From Microtetraspora sp. NBRC 16547 (GTDB taxonomy: Bacteria; Actinomycetota; Actinomycetes; Streptosporangiales; Streptosporangiaceae), in NCBI RefSeq assembly GCF_030268965.1, contig NZ_BSSE01000009.1, positions 124,001 through 188,000 of the forward strand: a DNA stretch of 64,000 nucleotides, in the 5' to 3' direction. This document shows, piece after piece, positions 15,755-24,498 of the stretch. Each line of letters opens with the position of its first letter. The stretch's first letter is position 1. Below the pieces are notes generated by a model. It did no database searches. It was not told the origin of the DNA and saw nothing but the letters and a program-made list of their open reading frames with translations. Position numbers and translations under genes: made by a program.

Positions 15755-17490
15755 TGCTGCTCCGTCTCCTGCGGGTCCAGCTCAGGCCGTACGGGAAAGA
15801 GATCACGCTCGTCGTCCTCTTCCAGTTCGTGCAGACGCTGGCCACGCTCTATCTCCCCACACTCAACGCCGACATCATCGACGACGGCGTGGTCAAGGGC
15901 GACACAGGAACCATCATGCGCATCGGGCTGGTGATGCTCGGTGTGACGCTCATCCAGATCGCCTGCTCGATCGTGGCCGTGTACTACGGCGCCCGGACCT
16001 CGATGGCCCTGGGCAGGGACCTGCGGGCCGCGATCTTCCGCCGGGTGCAGGACTTCTCCGCCCAGGAGGTCAACAGGTTCGGCCCGCCGTCCCTGATCAC
16101 CAGAACCACCAACGACGTGCAGCAGATCCAGCTGCTCGTGCTGATGACCTTCACGATGATGGTGGCCGCCCCGATCATGTGCGTCGGCGGCATCGTGCTG
16201 GCGCTGCGCCAGGACGTGGCGCTGTCGTCGCTGCTGCTCATCGTGCTGCCCGTGATGATCGTCATCGTGGGCGTGATCGTGACGCTGATGCGCCCGCTCT
16301 TCCGCATGATGCAGGAGCGCATCGACCGGATCAACCAGGTGCTGCGCGAGCAGATCACCGGCATCCGGGTCATCAGGGCCTTCGTCCGCGACCGGCATGA
16401 GCGCGAACGCTTCGGCGTGGCCAACGGCCAGCTGACCGACGTGTCGCTGCGGGTCGGGCGGCTGATGGCGCTGATGTTCCCCACGGTCATGCTGGTGGTG
16501 AACCTGTCCAGCGTCGCCGTGGTGTGGTTCGGCGGCCACCGCATCGCCGACGGGGCCATGCAGGTGGGCGCGCTGACCGCGGTCATCTCCTACCTGATGC
16601 AGATCCTCATGTCGGTGATGATGGCGATGTTCATGTTCATGATGATCCCGCGAGCCGAGGTCTGTGCCGAGCGCATCGAGGAGGTGCTCGACACCGAGCC
16701 GACCGTCCACCCGCCGGTGAACCCCGTCACCCCGGAAAGACGCCTTGGCGAGCTGGAGTTGCGGTCCGTGGACTTCCGCTACCCGGGCGCTGAGGAGCCG
16801 GTGCTGTGCGGCGTGAGCTTCACGGCGCGGCCAGGCCGTACCACCGCGATCATCGGCAGCACGGGCAGCGGTAAGACGACGCTGCTCAATCTCATCCCCC
16901 GCCTGTTCGACGCGACCGTCGGCGAGGTGCTGGTGGACGGCGTCAACGTGCGCGACCTCGACCCGGCCGTGCTCTCCCGAGCGGTCGGCCTGGTCCCGCA
17001 GTCGCCTTACCTCTTTTCCGGCACCGTCGCCTCCAACCTGAGGTACGGCAGGCCGGACGCGACCGACGAGGAGCTGTGGCAGGCCCTGGAGGTGGCCCAG
17101 GCCCGCGAGTTCGTCGAGGCGCTGCCCGGCGGCCTGGACGAGCCGATCTCCCAGGGCGGCACGAACGTCTCCGGCGGCCAGCGCCAGCGCCTGGCCATCG
17201 CCAGGACACTGGTGCACCGGCCCGAGATCTACCTGTTCGACGACTCCTTCTCCGCCCTCGACTACGCCACCGACGCCCGGCTGCGCGCCGCGCTGGCCGA
17301 GGAGATCACAGACGCCACGATCGTCATCGTGGCCCAGCGGGTGAACACGATCCGCGACGCCGACCGCATCCTCGTGCTCGAGGACGGCCGCGTGGTCGGC
17401 AGCGGCAAGCACGCTGAGCTCATGACCACCTGCCCGACGTATCGAGAGATCGTGCTGTCCCAGCTCACCGAACAGGAGGCCGCGGCATGA
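15754..17490 (+). CDS. ABC exporter half-transporter, subunit 1 (degenerate-site partner)
   Basis: Fused membrane and ATPase domains, 578 residues. Six membrane helices occupy about residues 15-300. Nucleotide-binding domain: Walker A GSTGSGKTT, Q loop VPQSPYLFSG, canonical signature VSGGQRQRL, Walker B IYLFDDSFSALD. Asp replaces the catalytic Glu after Walker B, and the switch His is replaced (VAQRVNT), so its own catalytic site is degenerate while it supplies the good signature motif. This is the hallmark of a heterodimeric exporter of the TmrAB/BmrCD type; the partner follows at 17555. It sits inside the cytoplasmic membrane and exports an unknown substrate. Confidence 0.92.
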   Translation: MLLRLLRVQLRPYGKEITLVVLFQFVQTLATLYLPTLNADIIDDGVVKGDTGTIMRIGLVMLGVTLIQIACSIVAVYYGARTSMALGRDLRAAIFRRVQDFSAQEVNRFGPPSLITRTTNDVQQIQLLVLMTFTMMVAAPIMCVGGIVLALRQDVALSSLLLIVLPVMIVIVGVIVTLMRPLFRMMQERIDRINQVLREQITGIRVIRAFVRDRHERERFGVANGQLTDVSLRVGRLMALMFPTVMLVVNLSSVAVVWFGGHRIADGAMQVGALTAVISYLMQILMSVMMAMFMFMMIPRAEVCAERIEEVLDTEPTVHPPVNPVTPERRLGELELRSVDFRYPGAEEPVLCGVSFTARPGRTTAIIGSTGSGKTTLLNLIPRLFDATVGEVLVDGVNVRDLDPAVLSRAVGLVPQSPYLFSGTVASNLRYGRPDATDEELWQALEVAQAREFVEALPGGLDEPISQGGTNVSGGQRQRLAIARTLVHRPEIYLFDDSFSALDYATDARLRAALAEEITDATIVIVAQRVNTIRDADRILVLEDGRVVGSGKHAELMTTCPTYREIVLSQLTEQEAAA

Positions 17491-17558
17491 CCGAGCTTGT
17501 CGAGGTCATAGATAGGCACAGCACCTTGGTCATGAGACCGACGAAGGAGGACTCGTGA
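17487..17558 (+). CDS. 23-codon mini-ORF linking the two ABC exporter genes
   Basis: A short frame starting at an ATG inside the stop of subunit 1 (ATGA, 17487-17490) and ending TGA at 17556-17558, overlapping the GTG start of subunit 2 (GTGA). It begins [12 protein letters not shown] and ends KEDS. The AAGGAGG ribosome site of subunit 2 lies within it. Such a fully spanning frame could carry ribosomes across the 64-base gap and keep the two subunits at equal ratio. It may be only a coupling device or an accident; no known peptide is recognised. Confidence 0.35.
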   Translation: MTELVEVIDRHSTLVMRPTKEDS

Positions 17559-19507
17559 CCACCCAGGCACCCCCGCGCCGCCCCCAGCCCGGTTTCGGCC
17601 CGGGCAGGATGATGGCCGGGCCCGCCGAGAAGGCCCTCGACTTCGGCGGTTCGCTCCGCCGCCTGCTGCGGCTGCTGCACCCCGAGCGCGCGCTGCTGGC
17701 CGTCGTCCTGGCCCTCGGTACGGCCAGCGTCGCGTTGACCGTGACGGGTCCCAAGATCCTCGGCCACGCGACGGACCTGATCTTCTCCGGCATCATCGGG
17801 GCCCGGCTGCCCGCGGGGATCACCAAGGAGCAGGCCGTGGCGGGGCTGCGCGCCAAGGGCCAGGACACGTTCGCCGACATGGTCTCGTCGATGAGCGTGG
17901 TGCCCGGCCACGGCATCGACTTCACCGCGCTGGCCCAGGTGCTGGGCTGGGTGCTGGCGATCTACCTGCTGGCGGCGCTGCTCGGCATCGTGCAGTTCCG
18001 GCTGACCACAACGGTCGTGCAGCGGGCGGCGTTCCGGCTGCGCGAGCGGATCGAGGCCAAGCTGGCCCGGCTGCCGCTGAGCTACTTCGACGGCCAGCCG
18101 CGCGGCGAGATCCTCAGCCGCGCCACCAACGACACCGACAACATCGCCCAGACGTTGCAGCAGACGATGAGCCAGCTCATCTCGGCGCTGCTGACGGTCG
18201 TGGGGGTGCTGGTGATGATGTTCTGGATCTCGCCGGTCCTGGCGCTCATCGCGCTGGTCTCGGTGCCACTGTCGGTCTACGTCACCACGGTCATCGGCAA
18301 GCGTTCGCAGCCGCAGTTCATCAAGCAGTGGTCGTCGACGGGCAAGCTCAACGGCCACATTGAGGAGATGTACGGCGGGCACACGCTGGTCAAGGTGTTC
18401 GGCCGGCAGAAGGAGGCCGCCGAGACCTTCGCCGAGCACAACGAGGCGCTGTTCACCTCCAGCTTCCGCGCCCAGTTCATCTCCGGGATCATCCAGCCGG
18501 CGATGATGTTCATCGGCAACCTGAACTACGTGCTGGTCGCGGTGGTGGGTGGGTTCAAGGTGGCCTCGGGCTCGATCTCGCTGGGTGACGTGCAGGCGTT
18601 CATCCAGTACTCGCGGCAGTTCAGCCAGCCGCTGACCCAGGTGGCCGGCATGGCGAACCTGGTTCAGTCGGGCGTCGCGTCGGCCGAGCGGGTCTTCGAG
18701 CTGCTGGAGACTCCGGAGCAGTCCCCGGAGTCCGACGAGCCCGCGCGGCCCGCGCAGGTCAGGGGCCGTGTGGCGTTCGAGAACGTGTCCTTCCGCTACG
18801 CGCCGGACCGTCCGCTGATCGAGAACCTGTCGCTGACCGTGGAGCCCGGCCAGACTGTGGCCATCGTCGGTCCCACGGGAGCGGGCAAGACGACCCTGGT
18901 CAACCTCATCATGCGCTTCTACGAGGTGACCGGCGGCCGTATCACGCTCGACGGCGTCGACATCGCCGAGATGTCCAGGGAGGAGCTGCGCGCCAACATC
19001 GGCATGGTGCTGCAGGACACCTGGCTGTTCGGCGGGACCATCGCGGAGAACATCGGCTACGGGGCGGAAGGCGCCACGCGCGAACGGATCGAAGCCGCCG
19101 CGGAGGCCGCCCACGTGGACCGCATCGCGCACACGCTGCCCGACGGCTACGACACGATGATCGACGGGGAGGGCGCGACGGTCAGCGCGGGCGAGAAGCA
19201 GCTGATCACGATCGCCCGGGCGTTCCTGTCCGAGCCCGCGATCCTGATCCTGGACGAGGCGACCAGCTCGGTCGACACCCGGACCGAGGTGCTCATCCAG
19301 CGGGCGATGAGCTCGCTGCGAGAGGGGCGCACCAGCTTCGTGATCGCCCATCGGCTGTCCACGATCCGCGACGCCAGCCTGATCCTGGTCATGGAGAACG
19401 GGCAGATCGTCGAGCAGGGCACGCACGAGTCGCTACTGGCCGCGGGCGGCGCCTACGCCCGGTTGTACTCGGCGCAGTTCGCCGAGGCCGTCGCGGAGGT
19501 GGATTAG
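17555..19507 (+). CDS. ABC exporter half-transporter, subunit 2 (catalytic-site partner)
   Basis: A 650-residue fused exporter starting at GTG 17555 after AAGGAGG. A cytoplasmic Pro-rich N terminus of about 40 residues precedes six membrane helices. Nucleotide-binding domain: Walker [11 protein letters not shown] loop [10 protein letters not shown], signature [13 protein letters not shown] (SAGEK instead of SGGQ), Walker [13 protein letters not shown] with the catalytic Glu, and switch His in VIAHRLST. The degenerate signature plus intact catalytic Glu complements subunit 1, so the dimer has one active and one inactive ATP site. It is expressed from the tetR promoter upstream. The substrate is unknown. 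Confidence 0.92.
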   Translation: MTTQAPPRRPQPGFGPGRMMAGPAEKALDFGGSLRRLLRLLHPERALLAVVLALGTASVALTVTGPKILGHATDLIFSGIIGARLPAGITKEQAVAGLRAKGQDTFADMVSSMSVVPGHGIDFTALAQVLGWVLAIYLLAALLGIVQFRLTTTVVQRAAFRLRERIEAKLARLPLSYFDGQPRGEILSRATNDTDNIAQTLQQTMSQLISALLTVVGVLVMMFWISPVLALIALVSVPLSVYVTTVIGKRSQPQFIKQWSSTGKLNGHIEEMYGGHTLVKVFGRQKEAAETFAEHNEALFTSSFRAQFISGIIQPAMMFIGNLNYVLVAVVGGFKVASGSISLGDVQAFIQYSRQFSQPLTQVAGMANLVQSGVASAERVFELLETPEQSPESDEPARPAQVRGRVAFENVSFRYAPDRPLIENLSLTVEPGQTVAIVGPTGAGKTTLVNLIMRFYEVTGGRITLDGVDIAEMSREELRANIGMVLQDTWLFGGTIAENIGYGAEGATRERIEAAAEAAHVDRIAHTLPDGYDTMIDGEGATVSAGEKQLITIARAFLSEPAILILDEATSSVDTRTEVLIQRAMSSLREGRTSFVIAHRLSTIRDASLILVMENGQIVEQGTHESLLAAGGAYARLYSAQFAEAVAEVD

Positions 19508-19518
19508 AGTCCGAACCT

Positions 19519-19541
19519 CGCCACGCGGGGGGATCGTGGCG
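19519..19541 (+). terminator. Stem-loop after the ABC exporter operon
   Basis: CGCCACG and CGTGGCG form a perfect 7-bp stem around a nine-base loop, 12 bases after the exporter stop. There is no U tract, as usual for high-GC actinobacterial terminators. Confidence 0.5.
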
Positions 19542-19595
19542 GGCACTCGGGAGGGTTCCCGGCTACGGTGACCTGTTAAGCAGAAAGGAGGAACG

Positions 19596-19946
19596 ATGCG
19601 GAGCAGACTGACCGCCGCGTTGCTCCTTCTGCTGCCCATCTTCTTCCTGGCGTACGCGACCCCGACGGCCGCGCACGCCGCGGCCCACCGGGCGGGATCC
19701 GCCTACACGGCGCTCCAGTGGACCGAGCTTGCCGGTCCCGTGGTGGGCCAGCAGCACAGGACGTCCCGCCTGCAGGCGCGCTCGGGCCCGTTCGCCGGGT
19801 CCGGAGGCATAGCCGTGCTTCCCGAGGCCGTGCCGTACCGCCGTCTCCTCATTACAGGAGAGGGCGGGCCGGCGGGCCTCGGCCTGCCCGTGCCTCTGAG
19901 CACGTCGATCGCCCCGGCGCGAGCGCCGCCCTCCACAGCGCAGTGA
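19596..19946 (+). CDS. Small secreted or membrane-anchored protein of unknown function
   Basis: A 116-residue protein with a clear signal peptide (MRSRLTAALLLLLPIFFLAY, then Ala-rich TAAHAAAH), preceded by a very strong ribosome site AAAGGAGGA. The mature part is low in complexity and has no Cys or recognised motif. It lies 37 bases before the SecDF gene, and the good ribosome site together with the signal peptide supports a real gene. It might be an export-linked peptide or a lysis/spore-type small protein; I do not recognise a family. Confidence 0.6.
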   Translation: MRSRLTAALLLLLPIFFLAYATPTAAHAAAHRAGSAYTALQWTELAGPVVGQQHRTSRLQARSGPFAGSGGIAVLPEAVPYRRLLITGEGGPAGLGLPVPLSTSIAPARAPPSTAQ

Positions 19947-19982
19947 CACGTTTCTCATAACGACAAGCCTGTGGAGGCTCGA

Positions 19983-22229
19983 ATGTCACGTGCGCCCTTG
20001 TGGCGTGCGCTGGCGGCGCTTGCCGTCATCGCGACCTCGCTGCTGCTGGCCCTGACCATGGCTCCCCGCCTCGGTCTCGACCTGCGCGGCGGGACCCAGC
20101 TCGTCTTCGAGACGAGAGACTCTCCCACGGTCAAGGCGGACTCCGAAGCCGCCGACCGTGCTCTCGACGTGCTCCGGCGCCGGGCGGACGCCCTCGGAGT
20201 CGTCGATCCCACCCTGGTCCGCTCCGGCGAGAATCGGATCATCGTCGAGCTGCCCGGCGTGCTCGACCCGCGCGAGGCGGCCAAGGTCATCGGCAAGACC
20301 GCGCAGCTCAATTTCCACCCGGTGCTCGGAGCCGCCGAGGCTGATGACAAGGACGCCGTCGCGGACGAGAGCGGCCAGAAGCTGAAGCTCGGCCCGGTGG
20401 CCATCAGCGGGGCCGACGTCACGGACGCCGCGGCAGGCACCGATCCCCAGATGGGGCTCGGCTGGTTCGTCACCATCGACTTCAAGGAGGCGGATCCCTG
20501 GCGCGAGCTGACCGGGAAGGCGGCCTGCGAGCCGGTCGGCGACCCCAAGCGCAGGGTCGCCATCGTGCTCGACAACGAGATCATCTCCTCACCTCAGGTG
20601 AACGACACGGTGGGCTGTAACGTCGGCATCTCCGGCGGAACCACCCAGATCAGCGGATCGTTCACCGCCGAGGAGGCGCAGAACCTGGCGGTGCTGATCA
20701 AGGGCGGTTCGCTCCCGGTGCCGCTGGAGTTGGTCGAGCAGCGCACGGTCGGCCCGACGCTCGGTGCCGAGGCGATCGAAGCGAGCGCCAAGGCGGGACT
20801 CCTTGGTGTGCTCCTCACCGCGGTGTTCATCGGCGTCATCTACCGTCTGGTGGGTGTGCTCGCCGCGGTCGCCCTCGGCTGCTACGCCCTGATCTCGTAC
20901 GCGGGGCTGGTGGCGCTCGGGGCCACGCTCACCCTGCCGGGCCTGGCCGGTTTCGTGCTGGCGATCGGCATGGCGATCGACGCCAACGTGCTGGTCTTCG
21001 AACGCGCCAGGGAGGAGTACGACGAATCGCGCCAGAGGGGCCTGCGGGCCGCGCTCGACCGGGGATACAAGAACGCCTGGAGCGCGATCGCCGACTCCAA
21101 CATCACCACCCTGCTCGCCGCCGGCCTGCTGTTCTGGCTGGCGTCAGGACCTGTCAAGGGCTTCGGGGTGACGCTGGGCATCGGCGTGATCGCCTCGATG
21201 TTCTCGGCGATGGTGATCACCCGGGTGCTCACCCATTTCGTGATCGGCCGGATCAGCCCGAAGGTGTCCGGTCTCGGCTCGGTCGGCCGGGTCAGGTCCT
21301 GGCTGACCCGGCGGAACCCGGACCTGATGTCGCGTGGGCGGCTCTGGCTCCTCATCTCGGGCGGGCTGGTAGTAGCGGTGGCCGTGGGATTGTTCGCCCG
21401 TGGGCTGAACTACGGAGTGGAGTTCACCGGCGGAAGGATCATGGAGTTCGCCACCAGCCGGACCGTCGACGCCGGGGCGGCCAGGCAGGCCGTGTCGGAG
21501 GCCGGGTTCCCATCGGCCGTCGTGCAGATGTCGAACGACGCGATCTCCGTGCGGACCGGGCAGATCAGCGCCGACGACGCGGTCCGTATCGAGCAGGCGC
21601 TCGACAAGCAGGTGGGCGATGTCACCAAGCAGCGTGACGAGCTGATCGGGCCCAGCATGGGCGAGGAACTGCGGAGAAACGCGCTCATCGCGCTCGGCGT
21701 CGCGCTGGTGGCTCAGCTCATCTACCTGGCGGTCCGATTCCGATGGACGTTCGGCGCCGCCGCCGTGATCGCGCTGTTCGTGGACACGTCCGCCGTCGTC
21801 GGCGCGTTCGCTTGGCTGGGCAAACCCATCGACGGCATCTTCCTGGCCGCCCTGCTCACGATCGTCGGCTACTCGGTGAACGACAAGGTCATCGTCTTCG
21901 ACCGGGTCCGGGAACTGTGGCCGGCGAACCGTAAGGCGCCGTTCCACCGCGTCATGAACACCGCGATCCTGCAGACCGTGCCGCGCACGGTGAACACCGG
22001 CGGTAGCACGATGTTCGTCGTGGCGGCGCTGGCGGTGCTCGGCGGCGACTCCCTGCGGGACTTCGCGATCGCCCTGCTCATCGGCATCTTCGTGGGCACG
22101 CTGTCGTCGACGTTCCTGGCCGGGCCGGCGGCGATCGAGCTGGAGAGGTTCAGCAAGCAGCCGCCGCCCCAGCAGACGAGCAAGCGGAGTGCGCCCCGCG
22201 CCCGTGAGGGATCGGGCGCGGTGCTCTGA
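19983..22229 (+). CDS. secDF: Fused protein translocase SecDF
   Basis: A 748-residue fusion of SecD and SecF, the proton-driven membrane subunits that complete Sec export. SecD half: GLDLRGGTQLVFET near the N terminus, a periplasmic P1 region, then six helices with the conserved GMAIDANVLVFERAREE motif. SecF half from about residue 440: LNYGVEFTGGRIMEF, VNDKVIVFDRVRELWP and NTGGSTMFVV. The start is ATG 19983 after GTGGAGG; a GTG 12 bases earlier is possible. Actinobacteria usually have separate secD and secF near yajC/ruvB, and some carry an extra fused copy; this is probably that copy. A strong stem-loop terminator follows. Confidence 0.93.
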   Translation: MSRAPLWRALAALAVIATSLLLALTMAPRLGLDLRGGTQLVFETRDSPTVKADSEAADRALDVLRRRADALGVVDPTLVRSGENRIIVELPGVLDPREAAKVIGKTAQLNFHPVLGAAEADDKDAVADESGQKLKLGPVAISGADVTDAAAGTDPQMGLGWFVTIDFKEADPWRELTGKAACEPVGDPKRRVAIVLDNEIISSPQVNDTVGCNVGISGGTTQISGSFTAEEAQNLAVLIKGGSLPVPLELVEQRTVGPTLGAEAIEASAKAGLLGVLLTAVFIGVIYRLVGVLAAVALGCYALISYAGLVALGATLTLPGLAGFVLAIGMAIDANVLVFERAREEYDESRQRGLRAALDRGYKNAWSAIADSNITTLLAAGLLFWLASGPVKGFGVTLGIGVIASMFSAMVITRVLTHFVIGRISPKVSGLGSVGRVRSWLTRRNPDLMSRGRLWLLISGGLVVAVAVGLFARGLNYGVEFTGGRIMEFATSRTVDAGAARQAVSEAGFPSAVVQMSNDAISVRTGQISADDAVRIEQALDKQVGDVTKQRDELIGPSMGEELRRNALIALGVALVAQLIYLAVRFRWTFGAAAVIALFVDTSAVVGAFAWLGKPIDGIFLAALLTIVGYSVNDKVIVFDRVRELWPANRKAPFHRVMNTAILQTVPRTVNTGGSTMFVVAALAVLGGDSLRDFAIALLIGIFVGTLSSTFLAGPAAIELERFSKQPPPQQTSKRSAPRAREGSGAVL

Positions 22230-22256
22230 GCCTCGCGCTCTGAGTTCGATCACAAA

Positions 22257-22298
22257 GGCCCCGCCGGTGCGCTGAAGGGGAGGCGCGCCGGCGGGGCC
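22257..22298 (+). terminator. Strong stem-loop terminator after secDF
   Basis: A 16-bp stem (GGCCCCGCCGGTGCGC against GCGCGCCGGCGGGGCC, one G-U/mismatch pair) encloses a ten-base loop, 27 bases after the secDF stop. Confidence 0.8.
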
Positions 22299-22408
22299 GA
22301 TTCGTGCCGGCGCATGCCGCCCTTTCGTGCCTCCCTTCCACTCGTCGCCGGGCGTAGGTGAGAAGAGATAGCAAATGGGTAGAAGCCGCTCGGCCCGCAT
22401 GCGGGCCG

Positions 22409-22444
22409 TGTAGTCGCATGGCTGCGTGTAGTCGCATGGCTGCG
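22409..22444. repeat. Perfect 18-bp tandem duplication upstream of pspA
   Basis: TGTAGTCGCATGGCTGCG occurs twice head to tail, 19 bases before the pspA start and next to a CCCGCATGCGGG palindrome (22395-22406). The position is that of the promoter or 5' untranslated region; whether the repeat matters for expression is unknown. Confidence 0.85.
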
Positions 22445-22462
22445 AGTAGGAGGGAGACGGGG

Positions 22463-23236
22463 ATGAGTCTGACCCGCCGCATCGCGGCCCTGTTTCGTAC
22501 CAAGGCGCACAAAGCGCTGGACAGCGCGGAAGATCCTGGGGAGATGCTCGACTACTCCTACTCGCAACAGCTGGAGCTGTTGAACAAGGTTCGCCGTGGC
22601 GTGGCCGACGTGGCCACCAGCCGCAAGCGGGTCGAGCTGCAGCTGAACCAGGTGCGGGAGTCCGCCGCCAAGCTGGAAGCGCAGGCGCAGCAGGCGCTGT
22701 CCGCGGGTAGGGAAGAGATCGCACGCGAGGCGTTGACCCGCCGCGCGGCCGCGCTGTCCCAGCTGAGCGACCTGCAGGACCAGCGCACCTCGCTCCAGGC
22801 CGAGGAGGAGCGGCTCACGCTGGCGAGCCGGCGTCTGCAGGCCAAGGTGGAGGCGTTCCGCACGCACAAAGAGGCGATCAAAGCGAGCTACACCGCGGCG
22901 GAGGCGCGTACCCGGATCAGCGAGTCCGTCACCGGCATCTCGGAGGAGATGGGAGACGTCGGGCTGGCCATCCAGCGCGCCGAAGACAAGACCGCTCAGC
23001 TGGAGGCCCGTGCCGGGGCCCTGGACGAACTCCTCGCCTCCGGTGTCCTGGAGGACGCCACGCTACCCGCCGGGCGTGACGACCTGCAGACGCAGCTGGC
23101 GGGGATCTCCGCGGAAGGCGACATCGATGAGCAGATCGCCCGGATGAAGCGGCAACTGGAGGCGGCGCCCGCCCCGTCGGCCTCCTCCGCCAAATCGACC
23201 ACCGATGAGCAGGCGGACGGTAGGGGCAGCCCCTGA
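22463..23236 (+). CDS. pspA: PspA/IM30 family envelope-stress protein
   Basis: A 257-residue, almost entirely helical coiled-coil protein beginning MSLTRRIAALFRTKAHKALD, with the amphipathic N-terminal helix that binds membranes. It contains the family segments EDPGEMLDYSYSQQLELLNK and VADVATSRKRVELQLNQ and the long Glu/Ala/Lys coiled coil, then an acidic Ser-rich tail. Members of this ESCRT-III-like family assemble on stressed cytoplasmic membranes. The start at ATG 22463 follows GTAGGAGGGAG. It has no pspB/C neighbours, in line with actinobacterial lineages, and is convergent with the universal stress gene. Confidence 0.92.
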   Translation: MSLTRRIAALFRTKAHKALDSAEDPGEMLDYSYSQQLELLNKVRRGVADVATSRKRVELQLNQVRESAAKLEAQAQQALSAGREEIAREALTRRAAALSQLSDLQDQRTSLQAEEERLTLASRRLQAKVEAFRTHKEAIKASYTAAEARTRISESVTGISEEMGDVGLAIQRAEDKTAQLEARAGALDELLASGVLEDATLPAGRDDLQTQLAGISAEGDIDEQIARMKRQLEAAPAPSASSAKSTTDEQADGRGSP

Positions 23237-23355
23237 CCAGGGAGCCGAGGAGGGCGTCATGTTGAGCATCCCGCGAGCTTGTCAACGCCGTTGAGGTGCG
23301 TCGGCTTAAGAATGCTGTGCTGGGTGGCGCCTCGTCTGGTGATTTGAGCTCGTAG

Positions 23356-24231
23356 TCAGGCGGTTTGTCGGGGGCGGCCGCGGACCACGGCCACAGGTCC
23401 TTTCGCATGGTGGAGGACGGCGTGGCTGATCGAGCCGAGGCGGAGCCCGGGGAAACCGCCGCGCCCTCTGGCACCGACGACGAGGAGTTCCGCGTCGCCG
23501 GAAGCATCGGCCAGAACCGGCGCGGGCGCGCCTTCGACCACCTGCTCGGTGACCGGAACGTCGGGATATTCGGCCTTCCATCCCGCCAGGGACTCCGACA
23601 GGAGTCTGGCACCTTCCTGTTCGACCGCCGCCGTGTCGTAGCGGGCGGCGCGCATCTCCGGTGGGTAAGCCGGGTGGGCCCAGGCGTGGACAGCGTGCAG
23701 GCCGACCGAGCGCAGGGACGCCTCCTCGAACGCGAAACCCACGGCGTCGATGGAGGCCTCAGAACCGTCGATGCCGACGACGATCCCCGATCGGCCGGGT
23801 CGGGTGCCGGGGTCCCGGGGCACGATGACGACGGGACACGAGGCGTGTTCCGCCGCTTGGCGGCTCACCGAGCCGAGCAGCAGTCGGGGGAAGCCCCCGG
23901 TTCCGTGTGGGCCCAGCACCAGCAGGGCGGCGTCGGCCGCCTCCTGAAGGAGCGTGGCGGGGATGGGGCCGATGCCGAGCCGGCAACTGACGTCGACGGA
24001 TGCGAAGGTCCGGGCGCGTTCCTCGGCGATCTCAAGGACCCCCAGTCCCGCGGCCTCCGGCCGTGGGGCCTCCAAGCCGGGTTCCCGGATCGCGATGCTG
24101 TACTCCCAGTGGACTGCGATGTGCACGATGCGCAACGGCAGGCGTCTCCGCCCGGCTTCGGCGGCGGCCCAGTCCACAGCGCGTAGAGCTTCTGCAGATC
24201 CGTCCACGCCGACCACGATGGGTTCGCTCAT
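23356..24231 (-). CDS. Universal stress protein with tandem UspA domains
   Basis: A 291-residue protein of two UspA domains. Domain 1 starts PIVVGVDGSAEALRAVDWA and ends GPHGTGGFPRLLLGSVSRQA; domain 2 starts GIVVGIDGSEASIDAVGFA and ends GARGRGGFPGLRLGSISHAV. Both keep the ATP-binding G-2X-G-9X-G(S/T) pattern, as in mycobacterial and streptomycete tandem Usps. Cytoplasmic, no signal peptide. The start MSEPIVVG at 24231 is preferred because the open frame further upstream has no family similarity. It is monocistronic and convergent with pspA. The family is linked to stasis, hypoxia and stress survival. Confidence 0.92.
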   Translation of the reverse strand: MSEPIVVGVDGSAEALRAVDWAAAEAGRRRLPLRIVHIAVHWEYSIAIREPGLEAPRPEAAGLGVLEIAEERARTFASVDVSCRLGIGPIPATLLQEAADAALLVLGPHGTGGFPRLLLGSVSRQAAEHASCPVVIVPRDPGTRPGRSGIVVGIDGSEASIDAVGFAFEEASLRSVGLHAVHAWAHPAYPPEMRAARYDTAAVEQEGARLLSESLAGWKAEYPDVPVTEQVVEGAPAPVLADASGDAELLVVGARGRGGFPGLRLGSISHAVLHHAKGPVAVVRGRPRQTA

Positions 24232-24498
24232 GGTGTGTCCTCCCGTCTCGGCCACCAGATGTGATCGAGGCCCGACCTCGGAGCCCGCAGCCGGCCCCCT
24301 CTGCCATCGTGCGTCACCTGGGCTCGAGCGCGCATGACTCGTTCCCCAACCACATCCCTCCGGGCACCGACCGGCCGAGCAAACGGATGTAGCGCGCGAA
24401 TCCCAAAATTGTGTAAAGAATGGGGATGGGAATAATCTTGTCCATCCCACGCTGGGGGCACAAGCACGTTGGTCATGCCAAGGGCCGGTGGCCCGTCG

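Noticed and set aside
14575-17412. A 945-codon open frame on the minus strand
   Set aside because: It is antisense to tetR and the first ABC exporter gene, is His/Asp/Arg/Gly-rich and matches no family; an artefact of third-position GC.
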